A stretch of 64,000 nucleotides of DNA from Phlyctochytrium arcticum. Lineage: Eukaryota; Chytridiomycota; Chytridiomycetes; Chytridiales; Chytridiaceae. Shown piece after piece: positions 1 to 12,700 of this stretch (position 1 is its first letter; each line of letters opens with the position of its first letter). The translations under genes were made by a program, and so were the position numbers. The stretch spans positions 62,001 to 126,000 of the forward strand of contig JAHLKI010000026.1 of NCBI GenBank assembly GCA_025602905.1, written 5' to 3'. Under the pieces are notes generated by a model. It was given only the letters and a program-made list of their open reading frames with translations. It was not told where the DNA came from and made no database searches.

Positions 1-312
1 CCCCATCTTTCTCACAAGTCGGATGGGGGCGAGGGTCAGATTTACCTATTTTGTCGAATCAACCGCTGTTTCTGGGAAAGTTTACCCACGGATCAGTGAG
101 GAGTTTGACAGACATGGTTGCTTTCAAAATTGTGGTTCTGTTGTTGTGGTTGTTAATGGGACGAAAGGGGGTTTTATTGCGGGATGAACAAATCTTTTTT
201 GGACATGTTGACACAAAAATTTCACTGATTTGGCCGAATCTCTTCCCACTTTGACTCCTCTCATCACGAAGTTGTTTCGAGAATAGCCTTATGGACCCAT
301 AATATTTAGATC

Positions 313-842
313 ATGTCAGTCCTCCCAAAATCCGAAGTCTTAGGCCTGTACCGTGGCATCCTCCGCGAAATCGGCAAACAGGTAAATACCTTCACCCGTC
401 CCTTCCCAACACCCCAAAAAAAATAACAAATTTGAAAAATAGTTTACAATCCGCAACGGAAACCGAGTCTGGCATACCGAAGCCGTCCGGAAATTCCGGA
501 ATGGAGCTCAGTTGACCCACCCAAATCAAATCCAGGAATCACTCATGGACGCCCGCAACATTCTGCATTTCTTGCAGAGTAATCGGACACATCGGGTAAA
601 GATAATAATCCTTGCTTTTTGCACTCAATTTCGTACAAACGAGTACTGAATGAATTCTATAGGAATTGATTGAACGGTACTGGCCCAGCCATAACCTCAC
701 TGGAGACGAGAGATTGACGCGGACGGCGAATACGGTCGGTTTGCAATTACCCAAAATGTTTGGGGAGGATGATTTCCCGACTGCCACCCGGGCGGCCCTG
801 GATATTGTTGATAAGCTCAAGGTCAATGAGGAAAAGTCATAG
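313..842 (+). CDS. FMC1: FMC1-like mitochondrial LYR protein
   Basis: Three exons (313-381, 443-595, 663-842) join in frame to give 133 residues; both introns are GT-AG and 61-67 nt. The protein opens with a Leu-Tyr-Arg motif (GLYRGILREIGKQ), the hallmark of the Complex1_LYR superfamily. It continues with an Ala/Arg-rich helical stretch and a C-terminal block (ELIERYWP..., then TANTVGLQLPKM) that resembles fungal FMC1 proteins. FMC1-family proteins act in the mitochondrial matrix in assembly or stability of the F1 ATP synthase with Atp12. No cleavable presequence is evident, as is common in LYR proteins. It converges with the thiolase gene, stop to stop about 160 bp apart. The LYR assignment is firm; the exact subfamily is inferred from length and the C-terminal pattern. 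Confidence 0.75.
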
Positions 843-1003
843 GAGAGTGTAGTTTATCTATTTTCGTCTCACAACACAATGTACATATATACCGCACTAT
901 TATTTATTCAAATGTTCAATGACATGAAAGGAAAGTTATTGGCGTCCTGGATAGAGAGATGGTGTGTTACAAAAATGTTTGGGTATTACTACAAAAAAAA
1001 CAA

Positions 1004-2287
<1,284 letters not shown>

Positions 2288-2684
2288 ATTGCTAGATGTG
2301 CTGAATGGGAAATGAGAAACAGTTGGAGTATGTTACAAGTGACTATATGTACTGCGATCTATTGCAATCTGTCAACAGAATTGTCGGGAATCGGGATGGA
2401 GCGGGATGGCCGGGTGGCCTGATTCTCACCATCGCTGGTCATTCCGCCGGCGGCACAGCCATGCCAAAGATCAAGCGAATCTTGAAAGTCAAGATCGTCC
2501 CACACCGAAAACCCAAAACCAGGTTCAAAAGCGTTTGCCCAGACTTTGATTATGTTGAAAGTGAAGTGTGTACAATTGTAAAGAAAATGAATCTATGACT
2601 ATGCGTTTTTGTGTTTCTATATAGTAAGGTTAGAGGTCATGAGGATCATTAATACGAGATAAATACAAAGGAGCAGAGGATAGA
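2288..2684. other. Intergenic, shared by thiolase 5' side and channel 3' side
   Basis: No convincing gene. A 97-codon open frame on the + strand (2305-2598) lacks recognisable domains or a good context. The stretch holds the thiolase promoter and the 3' flank of the channel gene. Confidence 0.5.
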
Positions 2685-5028
2685 TCAGTAGTTGCTGCCA
2701 TGGTATCCCCCACCACCTCCATCATGATGTCCGCCGCCATCGTGATGTCCACCTCCACCATCATCCAAAGATCCAGCAGCCAGCCGGCCCAAATACAGAT
2801 TATTCTGTTCCCGCATGACGGCCTGGGTCGTTTTCGAGCGGGAGACAGGTAATGTGGAGGCTTCCTTGATGGTTTCCAGGGAGGATTGGCGGGATGCTAT
2901 GTGAGACGTTGTAGGGGGTGAGGACATGGTCGTGGGTGCTAAACTGCTCTTGCGGGGGATATCGGTGCCGAGGATCGTATTTGAGGGGACGAGTGTCGGG
3001 CGGCGAGAGCGAAGGGAAGAGGTTGATGATGATGAGGTTTCGCCGTTGGCGGTGGTGGGGGGTTGGAATGGGACAGAGTTTTCGGGGGTGTCGCCGTACT
3101 GGGCTGCTGCACGATGGATGGCGGGTGGGTTGAGTGTATCCGTACTGGTGCCCAGTGGCCGGGCTTGAGACAGGGGGACCCGGTCTTTACGTTCCGACAT
3201 GGATGGGGCATCTGAGCCGCGTCGTCGTTGACCGTCGACATGGAGGATTTGGTGGGTGACGCCTTCTTCCCGTTCTAAATGTTCACGGAGGGTCATGTGG
3301 GTGGGTTGGCGGTTGACTCTTGTGTCTGATTCCGTGTCGCTCAAGGTCAATTCGGAAGGGGGCGGACGGTTGACGGAGGGAATGTCGGGAAAGTAGGCGG
3401 GCGCGGGGCTTCCGCTTGGGTGAGTAGTAGAAGGGCTGGTATCTTGGTCAGATTTGGGTGGTTGGTCATGACCAGCAACCATCTCGACCCTCCGACGGGC
3501 AAGTGCAAACGGGTAATGGCGCCGAATATGCTCGAGCATCTTCTCACGGACATGGCAGCGCAAATCAAAGGCTTTACCGGGATCATGGGCCGACATGATA
3601 CATCGGATTTGAATCAACCCGTCCGGCATCACATCCGTCACGGAACAATCGGCTACTTTGCCATCCCACAGTCCGCCTGATGTGGGCAATACGGATTCCA
3701 TAAAGAATTTCCGAATCTCGTCGACGGGGACGCTGGGGTCGAGGTACAAGAAGGCCGTTCCGATTTTCCAGGAGGAGCGGCGAGACCAATTCTCGAATGT
3801 CGACGAAAAGATGCGGGACAGGGGGATAATCAACCGTCGAGCATCCCACGTCCTGACCACCACATACATGGAATGGATAGCTTCCACGCGGCCATACTCG
3901 CCATCAATAATAACCTCGTCGTCCAGTAAAATGGGCCGGGCAATGGCAATAATAAACGATGCGAGCGAGTTTTCCAGAATGGGTTTGGCGGCGATACCCA
4001 GGATGATACCCATCACACCCGCCGAGGCCAACAAAGAAGCACCGATTTGCCACGCCGCGGGGAACGTAAATACAATAGAAGCTGCACCGACCACCACAAT
4101 GAAGCCGTAACAGAGCCTCTTGAACACTTGCACTTGCGTATGGGCGATCCGTGCATGTAAATTATTCTCGCCTTCCATACTATGTCCCCTTATCAACGTC
4201 GCGGCCGTTACTATATCAATCACAAAAACTTGAGTTAGTCTTTATGTTCTCTCTACGTTTTATTGCTCTCTCTCTCTCACTATTTTCCCACACTCCCTTC
4301 CACTCCCTTCCATCCTCTCCAACTTCCCTTCAACTTCCTTCAACTCCCTTCAACACCCTTCAACACCCTTCAACACCCATCAATTCCATAAAAATCCATG
4401 CTCCTCCCCCTCGCTACGCTCGGGGTCGTCGTACTGTTGCACCCTCTTGTCAACCCCTATTGATTCTGCTCCGCAAAATCTTGTTCCTCGCTCCTTTGGA
4501 GCTTCGTCAGTATCTTTTTCCCTCGCTCCGCTCGCAAGAATTGCCTCGCTTCGCTCGGCGTCCTCCTCGCTGTCGCTCGCACTTGATTTTGCTTTGCAAA
4601 ATCTTAGGCGCCCATCCATTTTGCCTCCAGAAAAATTTCTGGGCCAGACCTCGCTCCGCTCGTCATTTTTCCTCGCCCTCGCTTCGCTCGGGCTCGGAAA
4701 AAAGACTCCCTACGCTACGATACTTACATCTAACCATGTTGGCGGCAAGAAACATGATGCCGACAATCAAAAGAACAATAAAGGCACGCTGAACCGACAA
4801 GTACAAATCAGGATCCAACCCGATTTGAGCAATGGAAACAAGAACAGCAATGACGGGAAACAAGAGAAAGAGAGGCCAACGGGAGAAGCGGACCAGGTCA
4901 TCGTCGAATGGCCAAGGAGTCTTTAGGGCAGCCCATTTGAACGAAAAGTAAAGAATGGAATGAGCGATCCAAGAGATGAGGACTGCCCCGATGGGAATGA
5001 GGACCCGTTGCCAGCCTTCAAAGATCAT
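2685..5028 (-). CDS. MscS-family mechanosensitive ion channel
   Basis: Two exons (5028-4728 and 4228-2685) join in phase to a 614-residue protein. Exon 1 encodes three hydrophobic spans (for example VLIPIGAVLISWIAHSILYF and FLLFPVIAVLVSIAQIGL). Exon 2 begins just before the pore helix. It shows the MscS signature: an Ala/Gly-rich pore helix (LASAGVMGIILGIAAKPILE) followed by the beta domain with DDEVIIDGEYGRVEAI and RTWDARRLIIPLSRI. The C-terminal third is low-complexity (Ser/Pro/Thr) and ends in a His/Gly-rich tail (GGGGHHDGGGHHDGGGG). MscS channels release osmolytes on hypo-osmotic stress; fungal relatives sit in ER, vacuolar or plasma membranes, and location cannot be told here. No EF-hand is visible, unlike some fungal homologues. 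The 499-nt intron is several times longer than any other in the window. Confidence 0.88.
4229..4727 (-). repeat. Long repeat-rich intron of the MscS gene
   Basis: This intron carries two kinds of low-complexity sequence. At 4300-4385 a C/T-rich run repeats the unit CTTCAACACC. At 4410-4700 the motif TCGCTNCGCTCG occurs about five times (near 4413, 4513, 4545, 4653, 4679). The splice ends are GTAAGT and AG, with CTAAC close to the acceptor. Confidence 0.7.
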
Positions 5029-5336
5029 TGTTGTTTGTGGTTGTGTTGAATGTCGAGGTCAAAGTCGAGTGGTGGTGGTAGTGGTGGTTCGTTAATGTCC
5101 TCTGGTTTGCCCAGGTATCGATTTTCCCTTTGTCTTGTCTAGTATTCTTCAACCAAGTATGATTATCCAGTGTATACCGTGATGAAACAAAATGGGCAGA
5201 GCGCAAAGTCTTGGTTGTGATATATCGAGAGAGAGAGTTGTCGTGCCTGTGTTCCTATCCGGCCGCCGGTATTTCATGAGATGCAATCTGGAGCATAGCC
5301 TTGTTTCTTTTTTTTTTTACATTTTACATTTTACGC

Positions 5337-5401
5337 ATGAAGGATGATAAATGGCTGGGATACGCAGCTGGATGGATCCCCGAAGTTGATGAAACATCGA
5401 G
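5337..5401 (+). pseudogene. 5' part of a short reading frame split by the Crypton array
   Basis: From the ATG at 5337 an open frame (MKDDKWLGYAAGWIPEVDE...) runs for 21 codons plus two bases to the left edge of the Crypton array. Taking out the array (5402-18223) joins this to the bases at 18224 in the same frame, which then continues to a TAA at 18281, 41 codons in all. I do not recognise the product. It could be a small gene, a last exon, or chance; the in-frame joining is what makes it worth recording. Confidence 0.35.
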
Positions 5402-5402
5402 T

Positions 5403-5803
5403 TATCCTGGTCTCCACTCACAAGGTCCGTGGCTGCGCATGTTCCTCGCGTCTCTCAGTCACAAGCACGTGGAACTGTGCCACAACGCCACACCGGTATC
5501 CTTGACCTGTTTTGCTTGTGAGCGAAAGTATCCTTGGTCTGTTTTGAAAGTATCCTGGGTCTCCAGTCACAACCACTAAGTAGCCTCAAAGTATCCGGGT
5601 CAAAATCGACTTTTACACGTATTGAAGACATAAAATACCAGACAGACACCATTGGGCGGGTCATTTATGAATGACATGATAGTATGTGCCATGTACGGTG
5701 GCCAGAATGTCGTTTGATTTCTGGGAATTTTTGGCAGACGCGTCGAGAGCTTCAGGCAAGCTGGGTATCCAATAGTAATATGCAAGAACATGCACTGCTA
5801 TCC
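5403..5803. repeat. Cluster of seven TATCC motifs at the left end of copy 1
   Basis: TATCC occurs at 5403, 5497, 5529, 5551, 5592, 5766 and 5799. The contexts fall into related sets: TATCCTGGTCTCCACTCACA (5403) and TATCCTGGGTCTCCAGTCAC (5551); TATCCTTGACCTGTTTT (5497) and TATCCTTGGTCTGTTTT (5529). The segment 5403-5765 is bounded by TATCC on both sides. This looks like an iterated recombinase-binding region or set of crossover cores. The motif identity is seen; the role is inferred. Confidence 0.7.
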
Positions 5804-6026
5804 ACCAAATCCGTACTCAAACTACTTTGTGGAGGCTTAATATTGCATGTAGCACGATGGTAGACCATTTTATAAAAGAAAAACTATAACAATAAATGAA
5901 AATGTGACAAGAAATGAAGGGAAAATGAAAACTACGCCGATAAATAGAAGGAACTAGACGAACTATGTACAAAACCACGCTGCAAACGAAATGATAAGGA
6001 GAAGACTGTACGCCGCCGAGAGAAAA

Positions 6027-9000
6027 TTAGTTTGTGGTCAGATAGGTGATAATATCATCGCCGTGCTCCAGCAGCATGGCCTGGAATCTGGCCAGGGACG
6101 GGGCTACTCTACCGAGGCCTAATCTGTAGTAAACCAATAATCGCATTGTTAGAACTGCTACGAGTTTAATGTCCGTCTAAAACAAATGAACCTGGTGTGT
6201 ATCGCGAGTCGCTCCTGCTCCAAACGCTGGGCAGCTTGTAGATTGGTACTAGCTGTAGCCGAGGCTAAACGCGTCACAGCATCGTAGAGAGGCTTGCGCT
6301 GCTTACTCCAAAACTGTCGGTCGGACGGGCTGTTCCTCCACCTCGCTTGCCACTTGTCTTCAAGCTCCTGTGCACACAAGTTAGCCAAGAGTTGGCAAAA
6401 GTAATAATTAACAGCACAAGGCAACCTTGCAGGGTAGTCTACCCGCGGGACCAACTTTATACTCTGTCCATGCGGCTGTCACCGTTTTGATCGTCCGGCA
6501 TTGCTTCTGCACGGGGACCTGCTCTACTTGAGCTGCTGAAAATCAGTGACGTGCTGTCCGCGTGATATAACCGTAAATGACGAACCTGCGCTAGTGTCTG
6601 CCTCTCCCCCATTTGCGTTGTCACGATTTCCGGGAGTTGTCGCTGCTGCTGTAATGGCTGTAAAGAGTTAACCAAAAACTGAAACGTGAATGCACAAGCA
6701 GACATGAATACCTGCTTGGGGTTGTGATTGAAGACCAGCAGCTCGTTGGGGCGGGAGTATGGTTGACTGGGAAGAAGATGATGACGTGGCGTCTGTCCGT
6801 GGGAAGAGTCGCATAAGGGATTGGCAAACCTCGCGATTCCCTACAAGATGCGCCTCGGTGTTTCTTGCAATCTGAGCCATAACAGTCGTTGCAACATCGA
6901 CAGCGGCAGTTGGACCGCTATCGCGAGCAACCAAAATGGCGTGATAGGCATTAACGGTTTGTTGCAAGCTTAGTATGGTGTCTGTCAGCCGAGCAGTAGT
7001 GCCGATCAGAGTAGACTGCCGCGCGTCGAAATTTGCAAGCTGGGTATCGACGCGGTCAATCTGATACCTGGGTTAGCTAGGAATATCTCTCAAAACTCAA
7101 ATTCGCACAACCCACCCTCTCAACTGTGCTGGCAACGTCTAGACCGATGACTTTCATGGCCAAATCTTGTGTGGTGAGGCGGTCGTTAAGAAACGGTGCA
7201 ATAGCGGCAAAGGTTGAGTCTCGGGGGTTAACTGCTGTTGCAGCGACCTGGAGATTATGATCCCTGTACTGTAAGTATGCGGGAGTTTGAAAAACAGGGT
7301 GCTTCCATATGACGTGGTTTGGGTACATCTGCATCAAAGTTGGCGCATCCTGGCAGATGACCTTGCGGCAAGCCTTCATGCACCGCAAGAACCCCAGGGC
7401 TGCCAACATGCCCGCACTCTCGGTGTGAACTTGATGGCATCTTTCTTCCAGCTCCTCAATCCACGGGAAAATGGATTGTAGAAGCTCTTGCGGGACTGGC
7501 ACCGCTCTAGCTAGAAAAAAGCAACTGCCATTGATCGGAAAGTCTCCTAACGCACGGATGGCTTGATAGGGCAGGCCGGTGGTATAGGCTCCGTTTTTGG
7601 CATCACGCGCCCAACCTCCCATTCGGCCATTCTGATCCCCGTCGACTCCCTTGCGCTCATTTTCCATGGCAGCCCACTTACGGCAGCAGTGAGTAACTTT
7701 GGAGGATAAAACACCGCACGCGTCCAGCGCAGTGCGTTGCAGGTTGTACTGGGTATCATAACTGATCCCTACTTCTTCCTCCGGGTCGTCCTCTTCGTCC
7801 ACCACAGGATCATCGCCATCCCAGACTCCAATAATGATGGGTTGCCTGGCCGGCCCTTTTGCTTTGCGTTTTCTTTTGCGAGTCGCCATGGCTGCTTGTT
7901 GCTGATCGGAGGGCTGGCAAAAACACATGAGAACGTGATGATTTGAACACCCATGTCTGCCAAGCGCCTACCTTCATGAAAAAAATGTTGTACCATTCCG
8001 CGGACACATCACATTTGGGCGGTTGCTCCCCATTCACTTCGTAACGCTCAAAGAACCAAAATGCCATAGAGTTCCAAGGGCATAGCAAGATGTCTTTATG
8101 GCGGATAAAGGCATAGTCCTCACGCTTGGCTTCAGTGTTGGTTTTAGACTTATTACAGGTAAAGGCGGCAATGTCACACTCGGTGACGCCCTCGTCATTG
8201 ACAACTTTGCATGCAATATCGGACAACTTGAGACGCCTCATGAACTGCGAGCGTTGCATAACTGCGCGCAAGCAGTTGTGATGGGCTCTGTTGCGAAGTC
8301 CAGTTTGGGGTAAACCCCACCAGAAGACGTTCAGCTTGCGGTCGTCCGCAATATCGTACTGGTCGACAATACCGTTGATGCCTTTGTCCTTGAATGTCAG
8401 GTCATCGTTCTTTTGCTTTTGAGTACACATCTGTTCCAGGATGGCATTAACGGGCGCGATACGAGGATGGGGATGAGATCTGCCGTGCATAATTGCTTGA
8501 TATGAAGACTCCAAAAGATGTTCGAATGTTACTTACTGATCCGAAATAAGTCCTTGGTCTTTTTGCAGACTCCACAAATCAACAACAGACTTGACCGCCA
8601 TTTTGATTGTCCCGTACTCGAGCTGCACGAATTGGGGATGCCCTGCCATTGTACATTAGCTTCAGGTTTCATTGAAGTCCGTATCGAGCGGCCCGCACCT
8701 TTCTTCTTGTAGGTTCCATTTTCTCCGTCGTCATCCACCATCTCATACGTAAATTGTACTCCGCTTCCACTTGCACTACCGCTACCAACGCCATTACCAC
8801 TAACATCTCCACTACCATTCCCACTACCGCTACCACTTCCATCCGCAATACCACTGCCACTACCGTTACCACTGCCACTGCCACTACCGCTACCGCCACC
8901 ACTGCCACTACCGCTACCACTGCCACTACCGCTACCACTAACACTACCTCCAGCACCACTACCACTCCCAGTAGCAGCATTAGCAGCATTTTTCTTCTGG

Positions 9001-9428
9001 TTTTTCTTCTTTTGCTTTTTGTTTCCCGGAACATAGCCGACCCGATTCTTGGCTTGAAAGCCTATTTGCAGCACGCAATCCTTGAGAAACATATGCAGCT
9101 TCCGACCTGACACTAGCGACTTGCATTTGGTTCCTACCAAAGTGGTCTCGAGAGGGTACCCAAGTGTTCCGTCATTTTGTACCATGCATCCCACTGCCGC
9201 GGTACCCTCGCACCAATGGATGTATTCCCTCTGCCATCGAGAGTATGCTTTTTCGGTGTTGGCATTTCTGGTCGCTCTGGCTTGCCGAGTCGTTGAGGCT
9301 ACTGACTGTTGTTCCAAATATCGGGCATGGTCCTCGGGAGATAATGCTGCAATTTCTTCTGCAGTCAATGCTATCTCATGGTACATATACAGGGGAACCC
9401 CCTGCACCTTTCTGGCCCTTCGTGGCAT
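6027..9428 (-). CDS. Crypton tyrosine recombinase with GCR1_C domain, copy 1
   Basis: Nine exons (9428-8699, 8642-8537, 8479-7972, 7913-7116, 7060-6712, 6657-6586, 6535-6426, 6367-6192, 6123-6027) keep phase throughout and give 981 residues with no stop. The N-terminal part has the SAM-like core-binding signature (TEKAYSRWQREYIHWCE), a Gly-Ser repeat linker (about residues 155-215), then QLEYGTIKMAVKSVVDLWS. The catalytic domain shows an Arg in VMQRSQFMRRLKLSDI (about 355), the HxxR motif (His523, Arg526 in THCCRK), Trp549 in the second-His position and Tyr558 (GAYTTGLP) as likely nucleophile. A basic stretch at 460-467 may be a nuclear signal. The C-terminus has a GCR1_C DNA-binding domain (RTIKTVTAAWTEYKVGP, then ELEDKWQARWRNS). 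Introns are 50-68 nt, several with CTAAC/CTAAT branch sites. It appears fully functional and should catalyse excision and integration of its own element. Confidence 0.9.
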
Positions 9429-9796
9429 GATGGATAGGCTAAAATCGCTTTCAGATGTATATTAATGAGTTTGTCCGAAATTATAAACAAAGCTCGCCAG
9501 CAAGCACATACATTCAGCTACGGAATAGAATCAGCTCCTATGATACAACAAAATATGATGATGGGGTAGGTAGAAAGAGAACGAGTGTAAAGTATAGGTA
9601 AAAGGACGGGGTTGAGGACTTTGTCGCAAAGCAATGCTGGAAAGAAAGGAAAGGCCAACCAAGCGAGCGGAGTTTGGCGGAGTTGAAAGTATCAGTGCGC
9701 GTCTGTGATCTCAGTGACAAGTCCATTGAATCAATTAGTTGTGAGCCGCTCACAGGTCATGTGTTCTTTAATGAGCGCGTCCTGGACACTTTTTAG

Positions 9797-12700
9797 TTAT
9801 CCAATAGTAATATGCAAGAACATGCACTGCTATCCACCAAATCCGTACTCAAACTACTTTGTGGAGGCTTAATATTGCATGTAGCACGATGGTAGACCAT
9901 TTTATAAAAGAAAAACTATAACAATAAATGAAAATGTGACAAGAAATGAAGGGAAAATGAAAACTACGCCGATAAATAGAAGGAACTAGACGAACTATGT
10001 ACAAAACCACGCTGCAAACGAAATGATAAGGAGAAGACTGTACGCCGCCGAGAGAAAATTAGTTTGTGGTCAGATAGGTGATAATATCATCGCCGTGCTC
10101 CAGCAGCATGGCCTGGAATCTGGCCAGGGACGGGGCTACTCTACCGAGGCCTAATCTGTAGTAAACCAATAATCGCATTGTTAGAACTGCTACGAGTTTA
10201 ATGTCCGTCTAAAACAAATGAACCTGGTGTGTATCGCGAGTCGCTCCTGCTCCAAACGCTGGGCAGCTTGTAGATTGGTACTAGCTGTAGCCGAGGCTAA
10301 ACGCGTCACAGCATCGTAGAGAGGCTTGCGCTGCTTACTCCAAAACTGTCGGTCGGACGGGCTGTTCCTCCACCTCGCTTGCCACTTGTCTTCAAGCTCC
10401 TGTGCACACAAGTTAGCCAAGAGTTGGCAAAAGTAATAATTAACAGCACAAGGCAACCTTGCAGGGTAGTCTACCCGCGGGACCAACTTTATACTCTGTC
10501 CATGCGGCTGTCACCGTTTTGATCGTCCGGCATTGCTTCTGCACGGGGACCTGCTCTACTTGAGCTGCTGAAAATCAGTGACGTGCTGTCCGCGTGATAT
10601 AACCGTAAATGACGAACCTGCGCTAGTGTCTGCCTCTCCCCCATTTGCGTTGTCACGATTTCCGGGAGTTGTCGCTGCTGCTGTAATGGCTGTAAAGAGT
10701 TAACCAAAAACTGAAACGTGAATGCACAAGCAGACATGAATACCTGCTTGGGGTTGTGATTGAAGACCAGCAGCTCGTTGGGGCGGGAGTATGGTTGACT
10801 GGGAAGAAGATGATGACGTGGCGTCTGTCCGTGGGAAGAGTCGCATAAGGGATTGGCAAACCTCGCGATTCCCTACAAGATGCGCCTCGGTGTTTCTTGC
10901 AATCTGAGCCATAACAGTCGTTGCAACATCGACAGCGGCAGTTGGACCGCTATCGCGAGCAACCAAAATGGCGTGATAGGCATTAACGGTTTGTTGCAAG
11001 CTTAGTATGGTGTCTGTCAGCCGAGCAGTAGTGCCGATCAGAGTAGACTGCCGCGCGTCGAAATTTGCAAGCTGGGTATCGACGCGGTCAATCTGATACC
11101 TGGGTTAGCTAGGAATATCTCTCAAAACTCAAATTCGCACAACCCACCCTCTCAACTGTGCTGGCAACGTCTAGACCGATGACTTTCATGGCCAAATCTT
11201 GTGTGGTGAGGCGGTCGTTAAGAAACGGTGCAATAGCGGCAAAGGTTGAGTCTCGGGGGTTAACTGCTGTTGCAGCGACCTGGAGATTATGATCCCTGTA
11301 CTGTAAGTATGCGGGAGTTTGAAAAACAGGGTGCTTCCATATGACGTGGTTTGGGTACATCTGCATCAAAGTTGGCGCATCCTGGCAGATGACCTTGCGG
11401 CAAGCCTTCATGCACCGCAAGAACCCCAGGGCTGCCAACATGCCCGCACTCTCGGTGTGAACTTGATGGCATCTTTCTTCCAGCTCCTCAATCCACGGGA
11501 AAATGGATTGTAGAAGCTCTTGCGGGACTGGCACCGCTCTAGCTAGAAAAAAGCAACTGCCATTGATCGGAAAGTCTCCTAACGCACGGATGGCTTGATA
11601 GGGCAGGCCGGTGGTATAGGCTCCGTTTTTGGCATCACGCGCCCAACCTCCCATTCGGCCATTCTGATCCCCGTCGACTCCCTTGCGCTCATTTTCCATG
11701 GCAGCCCACTTACGGCAGCAGTGAGTAACTTTGGAGGATAAAACACCGCACGCGTCCAGCGCAGTGCGTTGCAGGTTGTACTGGGTATCATAACTGATCC
11801 CTACTTCTTCCTCCGGGTCGTCCTCTTCGTCCACCACAGGATCATCGCCATCCCAGACTCCAATAATGATGGGTTGCCTGGCCGGCCCTTTTGCTTTGCG
11901 TTTTCTTTTGCGAGTCGCCATGGCTGCTTGTTGCTGATCGGAGGGCTGGCAAAAACACATGAGAACGTGATGATTTGAACACCCATGTCTGCCAAGCGCC
12001 TACCTTCATGAAAAAAATGTTGTACCATTCCGCGGACACATCACATTTGGGCGGTTGCTCCCCATTCACTTCGTAACGCTCAAAGAACCAAAATGCCATA
12101 GAGTTCCAAGGGCATAGCAAGATGTCTTTATGGCGGATAAAGGCATAGTCCTCACGCTTGGCTTCAGTGTTGGTTTTAGACTTATTACAGGTAAAGGCGG
12201 CAATGTCACACTCGGTGACGCCCTCGTCATTGACAACTTTGCATGCAATATCGGACAACTTGAGACGCCTCATGAACTGCGAGCGTTGCATAACTGCGCG
12301 CAAGCAGTTGTGATGGGCTCTGTTGCGAAGTCCAGTTTGGGGTAAACCCCACCAGAAGACGTTCAGCTTGCGGTCGTCCGCAATATCGTACTGGTCGACA
12401 ATACCGTTGATGCCTTTGTCCTTGAATGTCAGGTCATCGTTCTTTTGCTTTTGAGTACACATCTGTTCCAGGATGGCATTAACGGGCGCGATACGAGGAT
12501 GGGGATGAGATCTGCCGTGCATAATTGCTTGATATGAAGACTCCAAAAGATGTTCGAATGTTACTTACTGATCCGAAATAAGTCCTTGGTCTTTTTGCAG
12601 ACTCCACAAATCAACAACAGACTTGACCGCCATTTTGATTGTCCCGTACTCGAGCTGCACGAATTGGGGATGCCCTGCCATTGTACATTAGCTTCAGGTT

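Larger units (their letters stand above)
5402..9796 (-). mobile_element. Crypton element, copy 1 (long form, 4395 bp)
   Basis: First of three head-to-tail copies. The left end starts TTATCCTGGTCTCC and the right end finishes GGACACTTTTTAG; the strand given is that of the recombinase. There are no terminal inverted repeats, as expected for Cryptons, which move through a circular intermediate by tyrosine-recombinase crossover. The left 363 bp (5403-5765) are absent from copy 2. The left chromosomal flank ends in CGAG and the element ends in TTAG, so at most an AG dinucleotide is shared at the outer boundaries. Outside the 363-bp segment I see no difference between copies. Confidence 0.88.

Noticed and set aside
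2305..2598. 97-codon + strand open frame upstream of the thiolase
   Set aside because: No domain, poor context, lies in the promoter region of the opposite-strand gene; likely chance.
8754..9110. Thr-rich + strand open frame within the Crypton (and its repeats in copies 2 and 3)
   Set aside because: It is the antisense reading of the Gly-Ser repeat of the recombinase gene; not a separate gene.
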